Shown here: positions 18,992-29,000 of the stretch, piece after piece
Position numbering within the stretch: position 1 is the first letter of the stretch
Layout of the letters: each line of letters begins with the position of its first letter
Assembly: GCF_947497005.1 (NCBI RefSeq)
Contig: NZ_CANMFF010000013.1
Span: 1-64,000, forward strand
DNA length: 64,000 bases
Reading direction: 5' to 3'
From: an uncultured Ruegeria sp.
Lineage (GTDB): Bacteria > Pseudomonadota > Alphaproteobacteria > Rhodobacterales > Rhodobacteraceae
Made by a program: the position numbers and the translations under genes
The notes under the pieces: model-generated
The model's database searches: none
Seen by the model: only the letters and a program-made list of their open reading frames with translations
Told to the model about the DNA's origin: nothing

Positions 18992-19016
18992 TGTTTCTGG
19001 ATGTGGGAAGAGTAGG

Positions 19017-19052
19017 GTGTCGGGGCGCGGGTCATCGCCCGCGCCCCGACAC
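19017..19052 (-). terminator. Intra-operon stem-loop between rhaS and rhaT
   Basis: A perfect 15-bp stem (GTGTCGGGGCGCGGG and its complement) closes a 6-nt loop, 10 nt after the rhaS stop. There is no following T-run, so it is more likely an mRNA-stabilising or attenuating hairpin than a full terminator. Such hairpins after binding-protein genes raise binding-protein levels relative to the membrane components. Confidence 0.7.
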
Positions 19053-19062
19053 GTCGTGCAGA

Positions 19063-20061
19063 TTAGAAGATCGACTTGAACTGTTCGATGTTCGAGCTGT
19101 CGTAGGTGAACGGATCAGCCATGGCTGCCGAGCCGGTGTCATCCAGCGTCACCGAGCCCATGCGGCCCATCGGGATTTCGGCACCGGCACCGGTTTCAGC
19201 ACCGTTGGCGATTGCATGCGCCAGCATGGTGGCCGAGTAGCCAAGGTCAATCGGGTTCCAGATCGCGAAGCTCTTGGTTGCACCGCTATCAACACAGCCT
19301 GCCATCTCGGACGGGAGGCCCAGACCGGTCACGTTGATCTCACCGATCTTGCCCGCGTCGGTCACCGCCTGGCAGGACGCCAGGATACCAACGGTCGTTG
19401 GCGCGATGATCGCCTTGAGGTTAGGGTAGGATGCCATGAGGCCCTGTGCTTCACGGTAGGATTTGTCGCTGAGGTCGTCGCCATAGACGGTGGCCACAAG
19501 ATCGACGCCGTCATACTTCGGAAGAACCTCTTTAGCGGCCTCGATCCAGGCGTTCTGGTTGGTTGCCGTGGCCGACGCGGACAGGATCGCAACTTCACCA
19601 CCATCCGGCATGTGATCCGCGGCAAGCTTGATGATCGTGTTGCCGATCAGCGGGGTCGAGGATGGGTTCAGGTGCATCTGGCGTCCGCCTTCAGCCACAC
19701 CTGAGTCCCAGGAAATCACGGTGATCCCGCGGTCCATCGCGCGTTTCAGTGCCGGCACAAGTGCATCAGGATCGTTTGCCGAAATCGCGATGGCGTCGAC
19801 ACCCTGCGCGATCAGGGAGTTGATGACCTCGATCTGACCTTCCGCGGTGGTGTCGGTCGGGCCGGTGTAGATGATCTCGACATTGCCAAGCTCTCCGGCG
19901 GCCTCTTCAGCGCCTTCGGCGGCTGCTTCAAAGAAGCCGATACCAAGCGCTTTTACGACCAGAGCGATGCGCATGTTGTCCTGCGCCATCGCCGTGGAGC
20001 CAAACATGCTGGCGGCAAGGCTCATCCCTGCGACAAGAGATGTGAAAGTACGACGTTTCAT
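19063..20061 (-). CDS. rhaS: Rhamnose ABC transporter substrate-binding protein
   Basis: A 332-residue periplasmic sugar-binding protein (Peripla_BP_4 fold). A signal peptide (1-25, ending AMAQD) is followed by the two-lobed domain, with AISANDPDALVPALKRAMD and VISWDSG in the sugar-binding part. The start at 20061 has GGGAGGAAC upstream; a longer frame to 20154 would run back into the end of rhaR. Specificity for rhamnose is inferred from the operon. Confidence 0.9.
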   Translation of the reverse strand: MKRRTFTSLVAGMSLAASMFGSTAMAQDNMRIALVVKALGIGFFEAAAEGAEEAAGELGNVEIIYTGPTDTTAEGQIEVINSLIAQGVDAIAISANDPDALVPALKRAMDRGITVISWDSGVAEGGRQMHLNPSSTPLIGNTIIKLAADHMPDGGEVAILSASATATNQNAWIEAAKEVLPKYDGVDLVATVYGDDLSDKSYREAQGLMASYPNLKAIIAPTTVGILASCQAVTDAGKIGEINVTGLGLPSEMAGCVDSGATKSFAIWNPIDLGYSATMLAHAIANGAETGAGAEIPMGRMGSVTLDDTGSAAMADPFTYDSSNIEQFKSIF

Positions 20062-20110
20062 GATGGTTCCTCCCAGAAAGTCATCTTTGGGTCTCGGGTT
20101 TCGGAGGCGG

Positions 20111-20920
20111 TCAAGAGGCCACCTCGTTTTCTTGAACGCTGCCCGACTGGGCAACGATTAGATTCACATCGGCAGCCTCAAGCATGGCCGCCGCTTTGTC
20201 AGGAATTCCTTCGTCGGTGATCACGGTCGTGATCCGGTCCAACTGGCAAAGCACCAGGCTGGAGCGCTGCGCGAATTTCGAACTGTCTACCAGAACGACA
20301 AGCTCATCCGCCTGTCCGATCAGTTTCTGTTCTGCTTGGATCAGAAGGGGATCGGCCTCCATCAGGCCGATGGGGCCCAGCCCCTGCGCCCCCATGAACA
20401 TGCGCTTTGCATAGAAGTTGCGGGTCACGTCGTTGTCAAAGGGCGACAGGATTATGTTCTGTTCCCGGTAGATCGCGCCGCCTGACAACATGATCGTGTT
20501 CTTCGAATGCTTCAGCAGGTGCTCGGCAATCGGGAACGAATTGGTAAAGACCTGCATCCTGCGGTTGGCCAGCGGATGCACCATCTGAAAGGTCGTTGTG
20601 CCCCCGTTGATGATGATGCTGTCACCTTCGCCACACATCTCAACCGCCGCGCGCGCAATCGCCTGCTTCGCTGCGATATTCATGGTTTCGTTGACGACGA
20701 ACGGACGGCCCGCCAGCCCGGCGAACTGCGGTGGCGTTATGGCCTCAGCGCCGCCTCTAACACGGCGTACCTTCTGTTTCATGTGAAGTGTTGAAATGTC
20801 GCGTCGGATGGTTGCTTCGGACACGCCGGTCAAGGTGCACAGGTCCCCAACCGTCACGACGGGGCGATCCTGCACCGCTGAAATGATGATCCTATGGCGT
20901 TCTTTTTCGTGCAAAGCCAC
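20111..20920 (-). CDS. rhaR: DeoR-family repressor of the rhamnose genes
   Basis: A DeoR regulator of up to 269 residues. The N-terminal winged HTH (about 18-55, LCTLTGVSEATIRRDI) is followed by the sugar-phosphate-sensing DeoR_C domain, with INGGTTTF and LVDSSKF. The annotated frame opens at GTG 20920, but the GGGAG ribosome site is only about 1 nt from it and is better placed for TTG at 20914, which would give the usual HEKERHR start. It is the first gene of the leftward operon and divergent from rhaD. DeoR proteins usually respond to a phosphorylated intermediate. Confidence 0.88.
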   Translation of the reverse strand: MALHEKERHRIIISAVQDRPVVTVGDLCTLTGVSEATIRRDISTLHMKQKVRRVRGGAEAITPPQFAGLAGRPFVVNETMNIAAKQAIARAAVEMCGEGDSIIINGGTTTFQMVHPLANRRMQVFTNSFPIAEHLLKHSKNTIMLSGGAIYREQNIILSPFDNDVTRNFYAKRMFMGAQGLGPIGLMEADPLLIQAEQKLIGQADELVVLVDSSKFAQRSSLVLCQLDRITTVITDEGIPDKAAAMLEAADVNLIVAQSGSVQENEVAS

Positions 20921-21102
20921 CTCCCATTCACTCCACGCTGCGCATATTCGTCGCAGCTGTCAATCATTTTCGATCACTTTCAATCATTCTGCATTGCAGA
21001 ATGACTGTTTGTGATTGTTTTTGATTGACATAACGATGCACACTACTAAGCCTAAACGCGATGGTGCAGTACCGACCGCTGCATCGTGAGGAGGGCAGAA
21101 CG
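20921..21102. promoter_or_regulatory. Shared rhaR/rhaD control region with symmetric operators
   Basis: This gap has a perfect 17-nt palindrome, ATTCTGCA-T-TGCAGAAT (20986-21002). It is flanked by repeated TCAATCA (from 20960 and 20980) on the left and by GTGATTG and TGATTGA (21011-21028) on the right, so the whole block from 20960 to 21028 is roughly symmetric. DeoR regulators bind this kind of repeated T/A-rich half site. Being between divergent operons, it probably controls both. Confidence 0.65.
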
Positions 21103-23202
21103 TTGAAATCCATCGAAAATCAGCTTCTTGAGAACCGCTGGGATGACGCTGTGGCAGGAGGCATGTCCGAATCGGAACTGCTTCTCTATCGCTCCAACAC
21201 GCTGGGATCGGATAAGCGCGTCACAAACTATGGCGGTGGCAATACTTCTGCGAAGGTCATGGAAACCGACCCACTGTCCGGCAAAGAGGTCGAGGTGCTC
21301 TGGGTCAAGGGTTCCGGCAGTGACATCGGGTCCATGAAGCTTGACGGCTTCGCCACGCTATACATGGACAAGCTGAACGCGCTGAAGGGGCTTTATCGCG
21401 GGGTCGAGTTTGAAGATGAAATGGTCGGCTATTTGCCCCACTGCACCTTCAAACTGAACCCGTGCGCGGCCTCAATTGACACGCCTTTGCACGCCTATGT
21501 GCCGCGCAAACATGTCGATCACGTCCACGCCGACGCGATTATTGCGATCGCAGCGTCGAAGAATTCGAAGGAGCTGACCCAGGAAATTTTCGGTGACCGG
21601 ATCGGTTGGCTGCCGTGGAAACGGCCGGGGTATGAACTGGGCCTGTGGCTTGAAAAGTTCTGCCTGGAAAATCCGGATGCCGATGGCGTTGTCCTTGAAA
21701 GTCACGGATTGTTCACATGGGCTGACACGGCGAAAGACTGCTATTACAGCACCATCGACGTGATCAACGTCGCGACCAAGTGGTTGGCCGAAAAGACCGC
21801 CGATGTTCCGGCCTTTGGCGGAGCGGTCCACGAGAGCCACGCCCCGGAAGGTAGGCGGGCCGTTGCCGCCCGGCTGATGCCCGCGATCCGTGGCTTTGTC
21901 AGTGGCAACCAGCACATGGTCGGGCATTTCAACGACAGCGACTCGGTGCTTGAGTTTGTGAATTCTAAGGACATGGAGGCGCTGGCGGCCCTTGGTACGT
22001 CCTGCCCCGACCATTTCCTGCGCACAAAGATCCGGCCTTTGGTCGCCGGCTTCGACCCGGCCCAGGACAACATCGACGCAGTGCTCGAAGGCCTGCCCGC
22101 GCAAGTCGCGGCCTATCGTGAGGACTACACGGCCTACTACAACCGTTGCAAACACGATAACTCGCCTGCGCTTAGGGACCCCAACGCGGTTGTCTACCTG
22201 ATCCCCGGGGTCGGCATGATCACCTTTGCCAAGGACAAGGGCACAGCCCGCATTTCCGGCGAATTCTACGTCAACGCGATCAATGTTATGCGCGGGGCAA
22301 GTGCCGTCAGCGAATACTGCGGCCTGCCAGAGCAGGAAGCTTTTGACATTGAATACTGGCTTTTGGAAGAAGCCAAGTTGCAGCGCATGCCGAAACCAAA
22401 ATCGCTGGTTGGTCGCGTCGCGCTGGTCACCGGCGGCGGCGGTGGCATAGGGTCGGCAACGGCAGAACGTTTCTTGTCCGAGGGCGCCTGTGTCATGCTG
22501 GCCGACGTCAATCCCGAAAGCCTCACCGCGACGGAAGGGGTCCTGACCCAGCAGTTCGGCAAGGACGTCGTGTGCACCGTCCTGATGGACGTCACGGATG
22601 AAAATGCCGTGGCCCACGCGTTGGCTGAAGCATCCGTCGAATTTGGCGGCATCGACATCCTTGTCTCGAACGCCGGGATCGCATCCTCTGCCCCGGTTGA
22701 GGAAACGTCCCTCGACCTTTGGAACAAGAACATGGACATCTTGTCCACGGGGTATTTCCTCGTCAGCCGGGAAACTTTCAAGATCATGCGGGTGCAGGAC
22801 ATGGGCGGATCTATCGTTTTCGTAGCCTCGAAAAACGGGCTTGCCGCCTCGCCCAATGCCGCGGCCTATTGCACGGCGAAGGCCTCGGAAATCCACTTGG
22901 CCCGTTGCCTTGCGCTGGAAGGCGCTGAGGCCGGGATCAGGGTGAACGTTGTGAACCCGGATGCGGTGTTGCGGGGTTCCAAGATCTGGGAAGGCGATTG
23001 GCTGGATCAGCGGGCTTCGACCTACGGCACGGACAAGGAGGGGCTGGAAGAGATGTACCGCAACCGATCCATGCTGAAACGCTCAGTCCTGCCGGAAGAT
23101 ATCGCTGAGGCCTGTTATTTCTTCGCCGCCGAGATTTCGGCCAAATCCACGGGCAACATTCTGAACGTTGATGCGGGCAACGTTCAGGCCTTCACGCGAT
23201 AG
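21103..23202 (+). CDS. rhaD: Bifunctional rhamnulose-1-phosphate aldolase / lactaldehyde dehydrogenase
   Basis: A 699-residue two-domain enzyme. The N-terminal half is a class II (zinc) aldolase, with zinc-site HVHAD and GGGNTSAK. The C-terminal third (from about 435) is a short-chain dehydrogenase, with TGGGGGIG and the Tyr-x3-Lys motif YCTAK. It cleaves rhamnulose-1-phosphate to dihydroxyacetone phosphate and L-lactaldehyde and oxidises or reduces the lactaldehyde. The start is taken as TTG 21103 because GAGGAGGG lies 8 nt before it; the frame extends 14 codons further to ATG 21061 without a ribosome site. rhaA follows after 11 nt. Confidence 0.92.
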   Translation: MKSIENQLLENRWDDAVAGGMSESELLLYRSNTLGSDKRVTNYGGGNTSAKVMETDPLSGKEVEVLWVKGSGSDIGSMKLDGFATLYMDKLNALKGLYRGVEFEDEMVGYLPHCTFKLNPCAASIDTPLHAYVPRKHVDHVHADAIIAIAASKNSKELTQEIFGDRIGWLPWKRPGYELGLWLEKFCLENPDADGVVLESHGLFTWADTAKDCYYSTIDVINVATKWLAEKTADVPAFGGAVHESHAPEGRRAVAARLMPAIRGFVSGNQHMVGHFNDSDSVLEFVNSKDMEALAALGTSCPDHFLRTKIRPLVAGFDPAQDNIDAVLEGLPAQVAAYREDYTAYYNRCKHDNSPALRDPNAVVYLIPGVGMITFAKDKGTARISGEFYVNAINVMRGASAVSEYCGLPEQEAFDIEYWLLEEAKLQRMPKPKSLVGRVALVTGGGGGIGSATAERFLSEGACVMLADVNPESLTATEGVLTQQFGKDVVCTVLMDVTDENAVAHALAEASVEFGGIDILVSNAGIASSAPVEETSLDLWNKNMDILSTGYFLVSRETFKIMRVQDMGGSIVFVASKNGLAASPNAAAYCTAKASEIHLARCLALEGAEAGIRVNVVNPDAVLRGSKIWEGDWLDQRASTYGTDKEGLEEMYRNRSMLKRSVLPEDIAEACYFFAAEISAKSTGNILNVDAGNVQAFTR

Positions 23203-23213
23203 GGAGACGGTCC

Positions 23214-24443
23214 ATGAGCTATGAGAGCGCCAAAGCGCAATTCGCTGACTGGGGCGTCGACACTGATGCTGCGATCAAGGCTCTGAAGGACATCCCGATT
23301 TCCGTTCACTGTTGGCAAGGCGATGACGTGGTCGGGTTCGAAAACCAGACCGGCACCTCGGGCGGGGGCATTCAGGCAACCGGAAACCATCCGGGCCGAG
23401 CCCGCAATCCCGACGAACTGCGGGCGGATCTTGAGTTTGCCTATGCAAAAATCCCCGGGTCACATCGGTTGAACCTGCACGCGATGTACATGGACACAGA
23501 CGATACCCCGGACCGGGATGAGATCGAGTACCGCCATTTCGCGCCATGGGTCGACTGGGCCAAAGGCATCGGCATCGGGCTGGATTTCAACCCGACCTTC
23601 TTTGCCCATAAAAAGGCCGACGACAACCTGACGTTGGCGCACCCCGACAAGGGCATCAGGGACTTTTGGATCGAACATGGGAAACGCACGCGGGACATTG
23701 CGGCGCAGATGGGAGCCGCGCTTGGTTCACCCTGCATCAACAACATTTGGGTTCCGGATGGGTTCAAGGATCTTCCTATCGACCGTATGGCGGCACGGAC
23801 CCGGCTTGAGGCCTCGCTCGACACCATGATGGCCGAGGCGAAAACGGATATGCTGGATGCGGTCGAATCCAAGCTTTTTGGCATCGGGGTCGAGGCCTGC
23901 ACGGTGGGCAGCCATGAGTTCTACATGGGCTATGCGATCCGCAACAAGACACTGCTGTGCCTCGACATGGGGCACTTCCACCCGACCGAGAATATCGCCG
24001 ACAAACTGAGCGCCGTGGCCCTGTCTCTGGATGAGCTTCTGCTGCACGTGTCGCGTCCTGTGCGTTGGGACAGCGACCATGTGATCATGCTGAACGATGA
24101 CATCCTGGCGATGGCACATGAACTGGTCAGCGGCGACCTGTTGGGCAAGACCCATATCGGGCTTGATTTCTTCGACGCCACGATCAGTCGTACGGCCGCT
24201 TGGGTGATCGGCACGCGCAACATGCAAAAGGCGCTTCTACAGGCGCTTCTGAGGCCCTGGGATCGCTTGCGAGCGGCGGAGGACGCGCTGGATTTCACAA
24301 GCCGGTTTGTTGTGACAGAGGAACTGAAGGACCTGCCCTACGGAGCGGTGTGGTCTGAATTTTGCGCCAGAAACGGCGCGCCTACAGGTACTGAGCTGAT
24401 CACTGAGCTTGACGCTTATCAGGCCACTGTAGCGGGTCGCTGA
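23214..24443 (+). CDS. rhaA: L-rhamnose isomerase, E. coli RhaA type
   Basis: A 409-residue metal-dependent isomerase converting L-rhamnose to L-rhamnulose. Segments match E. coli RhaA closely as I recall it: VHCWQGDDV near the start, VESKLFGIG, GSHEFYMGYA, GHFHPTE, HVSRPVRWDSDHV and GLDFFDATI. The metal-binding Glu/Asp/His residues in these segments are present and the length is normal. The rhizobial rha operon usually carries a different isomerase (RhaI type), so this gene is the unusual part of the locus. It is 11 nt after rhaD. Confidence 0.92.
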   Translation: MSYESAKAQFADWGVDTDAAIKALKDIPISVHCWQGDDVVGFENQTGTSGGGIQATGNHPGRARNPDELRADLEFAYAKIPGSHRLNLHAMYMDTDDTPDRDEIEYRHFAPWVDWAKGIGIGLDFNPTFFAHKKADDNLTLAHPDKGIRDFWIEHGKRTRDIAAQMGAALGSPCINNIWVPDGFKDLPIDRMAARTRLEASLDTMMAEAKTDMLDAVESKLFGIGVEACTVGSHEFYMGYAIRNKTLLCLDMGHFHPTENIADKLSAVALSLDELLLHVSRPVRWDSDHVIMLNDDILAMAHELVSGDLLGKTHIGLDFFDATISRTAAWVIGTRNMQKALLQALLRPWDRLRAAEDALDFTSRFVVTEELKDLPYGAVWSEFCARNGAPTGTELITELDAYQATVAGR

Positions 24444-24727
24444 GGCACGGTCCAATTTTGTGGAAAGTCTCCGTCTGGACAATCTATGTTGGAAAGAAGG
24501 CCAAGATTGCATTCGAAAGAAAGCGGTCGTTGCGCCGGTTACCATTGAGCGGCCGCATTGTCCGCACACTTCCCGTTCACCAATGGCTCGAATTTGCTCC
24601 CGTAGCGAACGGTCGGAATGCGGGTTACGATCACAGCATCGAGGCTAGGTGGTGAATGTCTCTTATGGGCCGACTTATTCTTGATAGACCAATACCATTC
24701 CAATCAGTGAATGGTTTGGCATTCTGA

Positions 24728-25576
24728 TCAACTGCTCTGCAATCGGACCGTGATTTCGGACAGCCGAGACCAGGATTGGAATGTGACTGGCAGAGCAAGC
24801 GCGGCTTCAGCAAACTCCCATGAATAGCTGACAATCGAAAAGATCATTCCCGGTGTCGCATCCAAGTTTTGCGTTGCGAACCACAGGTTGAACAGGATCA
24901 GACCGATCAACAAAACGAAGATCACGCCGTACAGAATGGCTTCGGTATCCGAGAGCTTTACTTCGAACCGACGCAGTTTTTTCAAGTGGGCAAGCACCGG
25001 GCGGTCGCGGCGCTGCTCCAGTACGCTGACCTGATGCTCCATTTGCTCGTTCAGCGCACGGTTCCAGCGCCAAAACGTCGAATGAAACAGGGCGTAGACG
25101 GATATCATTCCGACAAGAACCCCGCAGGCTGACAATGCCAGTGCCGGCGAGAAGTAGAACAGCAAAACTGCCGATACGACGAATTGCACGACCCCCGAAA
25201 TTGCCGAAGGCAGGATCTCCTCCAGAAAGTCGGCCAGTTCACGCCCCATTCCGATCCGGGCGTTCAGAGTTGAAATTGGCAGGTTCGAAAACCGCGCGGC
25301 AAGCGCCTTGCCCAGTTCGACGCGGATCGTTCCGTAGACACGCGTGTCGTAAATCCGCCGGATCACACCGATCAGTGTGAGGGCGACCATGAGCGTGCCT
25401 AAATGCACAAGGGGCTGAAACTCTCTGCTCAATAGTCCATCTATGGCGAAGCCGATAAACAGCGGGATCAACACAGTTAATGCCGTTTCCGCCAGGATCA
25501 GAAACCAGGTGATTCCGACCCGCCACCGAAACACGTTCAGCAACGTGCCTATTGTCAGTTTTCTGCCCCTTAGCAT
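24728..25576 (-). CDS. ABC transporter six-transmembrane domain protein lacking the ATPase domain
   Basis: A 282-residue membrane protein made only of an ABC exporter type I membrane domain. Six hydrophobic segments are visible (about 17-37, 53-73, 128-148, 150-170, 212-232 and 240-262), joined by the long cytoplasmic loops of the family. No Walker A, signature or Walker B follows, and the frame ends naturally. It starts 6 nt after the DUF2141 gene and may be the fourth gene of the RND operon. It may work with an ATPase encoded elsewhere or serve a non-transport role; the sequence does not decide. Confidence 0.72.
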   Translation of the reverse strand: MLRGRKLTIGTLLNVFRWRVGITWFLILAETALTVLIPLFIGFAIDGLLSREFQPLVHLGTLMVALTLIGVIRRIYDTRVYGTIRVELGKALAARFSNLPISTLNARIGMGRELADFLEEILPSAISGVVQFVVSAVLLFYFSPALALSACGVLVGMISVYALFHSTFWRWNRALNEQMEHQVSVLEQRRDRPVLAHLKKLRRFEVKLSDTEAILYGVIFVLLIGLILFNLWFATQNLDATPGMIFSIVSYSWEFAEAALALPVTFQSWSRLSEITVRLQSS

Positions 25577-25582
25577 GCAACA

Positions 25583-26002
25583 TCACTGATCATAGTGGAT
25601 ACGAACGCGGACATCGCCCGGCCAGACCGAGGCGGCCGTGAAATCAGGCTCATCCTGAGGGTTTGGAGCACCGGTTGATCCGAGACCTTCCAACAGTTTC
25701 GTTGCAGTCATGTTCAGGTCTTCATCCTTGTTTTCGTCATGAAACAACAGCACTGCATATGGGCCTTCGTTCAGGTCAGCAAACTCGTGGCTGACGCTGC
25801 CCTTGCGTGACGGTACCTGGACGTAGTCAATGGCGCTCCAGACATCCAAACTGTCAAAGCCGCGCGCATCATCAAACACAAGGATCACGATGTTTCCTTT
25901 GGCATTGCGAATGCCATCCACGGTCACGTTCAGACCATCGGCAGCGGCAGGCGTCGCCAGCGCCATCAGGGCGAAGGCGGGGGCCAGAAGGGTCCTTGTC
26001 AT
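25583..26002 (-). CDS. DUF2141 domain-containing exported protein
   Basis: A 139-residue protein with a signal peptide (1-21, TPAAAD) and the compact beta-rich DUF2141 fold. Its hallmarks are IRNAKGNIVILVFDD, YAVLLFHDENKDEDL and the small-residue loop before it. The function of the family is unknown; it is periplasmic. It overlaps the RND pump gene by 4 nt and so is translationally coupled to it, suggesting an accessory role. Confidence 0.85.
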   Translation of the reverse strand: MTRTLLAPAFALMALATPAAADGLNVTVDGIRNAKGNIVILVFDDARGFDSLDVWSAIDYVQVPSRKGSVSHEFADLNEGPYAVLLFHDENKDEDLNMTATKLLEGLGSTGAPNPQDEPDFTAASVWPGDVRVRIHYDQ

Positions 26003-29000
26003 AGCTTTGTTCTTTCTTCAGAGGGCTGCGGAAGGGGTGGCTTGAAAACGGCGAGAACATCCTCGGTGATGGCGATCAGCACAGGCACCAGTAGCAGCAT
26101 GAGGGCTGTGCCGAACAGTTCCCCAAAAGCCAGAGAGATTGCCGCAGGGATCAGATACTGCGCTTGTTCAGAGGTTTCGGTCAGCAAAGGCAGTAAACCG
26201 ATCACCGTTGTCGCGGTGGTCAGAAAGATCGCCTTGAAACGTCCGATGCCTGCGCTGTTCAGCGCCAGATTCACGGGCCGACCTTCCTCGCGCGCCTGAT
26301 TGTAGCGGGTGATCATGACCAGACTGTCGTTCACAATTACACCGGTCAGAGCCAGCATGCCGAAGAACGAAAACAGCGACAGAGAGACACCCATGATCAG
26401 GTGCCCGACCGCAGCCGCGATAAAACCAAAGGGCACTATGGCCAGAATGACGAAGGGCTGCCAATAGCTTTTCAGTGGCACGGCCATCAGGACATAAATC
26501 AGCACAGCCGCAAGCAGCAACGCACGTTTCAGGCCATCGCTGATATCGGCCATCTCTTCCAGTTCACCGGCGGGCAGGACTGTTACGCTTGGGTATTTGG
26601 CGCGGAAGTTCGGGACCAGTTGTTCAAATACCGCCTGTCCAACCTCTTCGGGTGCGATGCGATCGCGGTTGATGGACGCGGCCACGAGGTTCATACGCTT
26701 GCCGTCGCGGCGATCGATGGTGTCAGAGGTGTACGCGCCTTCGATTTCGGCAACCGTTTCGAGCGGCACCCAAGCGCCAGACGCGCTGCGCAACTGGGTT
26801 TGCATCAGATCGGCGAGCGTATCGCGGTTTTCCCGCGCGTTCTGCACGACCACGCGGACTTCGGACCCATCACGCCGGACCTTGGTCACCTCGGCCCCGC
26901 CAAACCCATAGCCAATCTGTCTGGCCAGGGCCTCGGCGTTGAACCCAAGGTGCCGCGCGTCCGGGCGCAGGCGGAGTTTCAGTTCGGGTTGGCCGCCCGC
27001 CAGCCCATCCCGAACATTCGCCACGCCTTCGATACTCGACAGAAAGTCTTTCATTTCGGCGCTGGCTTGTTGCAGCAGGTCTTCGTCCCTTGACGCCAGT
27101 CGAATGCGGAACCCCCCGGCAAGTGTCTCTGACCCTGTGAACTCCAACTCGGTCGCGCCTTCGACCTCACCGACCCGGTCGCGCCATTCGCGGACAACGG
27201 AGAGGATCGGGACATCCGGGCGCTCGGCCACCGGAATCATCTCCGCATATACTTGTGCGCTACCTGCGCTGTTTATGATTGTGAACACCGTCGGAACGGG
27301 CGGCGTGGCCATGCCTGCGTTATCGGCAAGCTCTGCGTTCAGATCCTTCAGAACGCGTTCAATCCGGTTCACGTTCGAGCGGGTCAGCGCGAAAGGCGCA
27401 CGGGCGTCCATTTCAAGGTTCATGGTGATGACTTGCCCGGGTACTTCGGGGAAGAATACGGTCCTGACCTTGCCTTTGTACATCAGGCCAAGCCCCAGCG
27501 TTGCAGCGGCAATGAACAGGATCAGGACGGCGTAGCGCTGGCGCACTGCTGCAAGGAGCATCGGTTGGTAAATGTGGTCCCGGACCCAATACAACCCACC
27601 TTGAGCCGCGTCCTGGACCCGACCCCAGAGCCGGGTCAGCAGATAGCTGCGCTCTTGCCGCATCGCCACCTGTGCCAAGTGGGCGGGCAGAATGAGTTTG
27701 CTTTCGATAAGCGAGAAGATCAGCGTCAGGATCACGATACCAGAGAACCCGGCCAGCACTTTGCCCAACGGGTTGTCGATCAGCAGCATTGGAGCGAAAG
27801 CCGCAATTGTGGTCAGCACGCCAAAGACGGTGGCGACGGCCACGCGATGCACGCCACGTTCCGTGTCTTTGATCGGCTCTTTACCCTTGCGGCGTTCTTC
27901 GAAAACGCTTTCGCCGACCACAACGGCGTCATCGACCAGAATACCCAAGGCGATGATCAGGCCAAAAGTCGTCACATCGTTCAGCGAATAATCCACCCAT
28001 TTCGAGCCCGAGACCGCAATCGCCCCCATGACCGAAACGGGAATGCCCATAGCGACCCAGAAGGCCAAGCGCACGTTCAAGAACACCGACAGCATCAAAG
28101 TCACAAGGATCAACCCCTGCACTCCATTCGACCGCAACAGCGCCAGACGATCCGAGATATAGCCAGCGCTGTCCCCCCAGACCTCGACTTGAACCTGCGA
28201 CGGCAACTGGCGGTCGAACTCATCAACCGTGCTGCGCACAACATCACTGATTTCCAGCAGGTTCTCTTTCTGCCCGACCAGAACCTCCATCCCGACGGTT
28301 GGTTTGCCGTTCAGGCGGAACAGGTATTCGCCGTCCTGAAATGCGTCTTCGATTTTGGCGATGTCGCCCAAAGGCACAAAGGACCCGTCGTCGCGTTCAA
28401 TGATCGGCAGGGCCGCGTATTCAGGCGTGTATTTTGCCCGATCATCAGCCCGCAGATAGATCGTGCCGCCCTCGGTCTGCAGGCGACCTGCCTGAAATGA
28501 CAACGAATTCCCTTCGATGGCGCGGGTCACATCCGACACGGTCAGACCATAGTGGCGCAGCAGCGCCGGATCGATTTCGATGCGCAATTCCCGCGGGATC
28601 AGACCCCAAATCTGCAGTCGTGACAGTTCTGGTTGTGCCAACAACTCTTCCTTGAGGCGTTGTGCCAGGCTCTGCAACGTGGCCGGGTCCGTTTCGCCAT
28701 AAAGGTTCAGATAGAGCGCCGGAAAATTAAACCCCGAAGCTTCGATCACCGGTCGGCGCGCGGTTTCAGGCAGATCGGTCAACCCGTCGATCCGAATGCG
28801 CACCCGGTCCAGAACGGCCTGCAGTTTCTGACCACCCGCACGGCGGACTGTGACCACGCTCAGGTCGTTTCGCGACTGCGAGGTGACACTGCGCACCCCT
28901 TCCAGTCCCTCAAGCGCCTGCTCGACCTTCTGCGTCACCAGTTCGTCGACCTGCTCCGCTGTTGCGTCAGGGAACTCGATCGCGATTGTGACGCTTTCCG

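Noticed and set aside
21472..22896. Long minus-strand frame opposite rhaD, and similar long frames opposite rhaP/rhaQ and the RND pump
   Set aside because: These are antisense shadows typical of GC-rich coding sequence; the sense frames have complete family motifs and ribosome sites.
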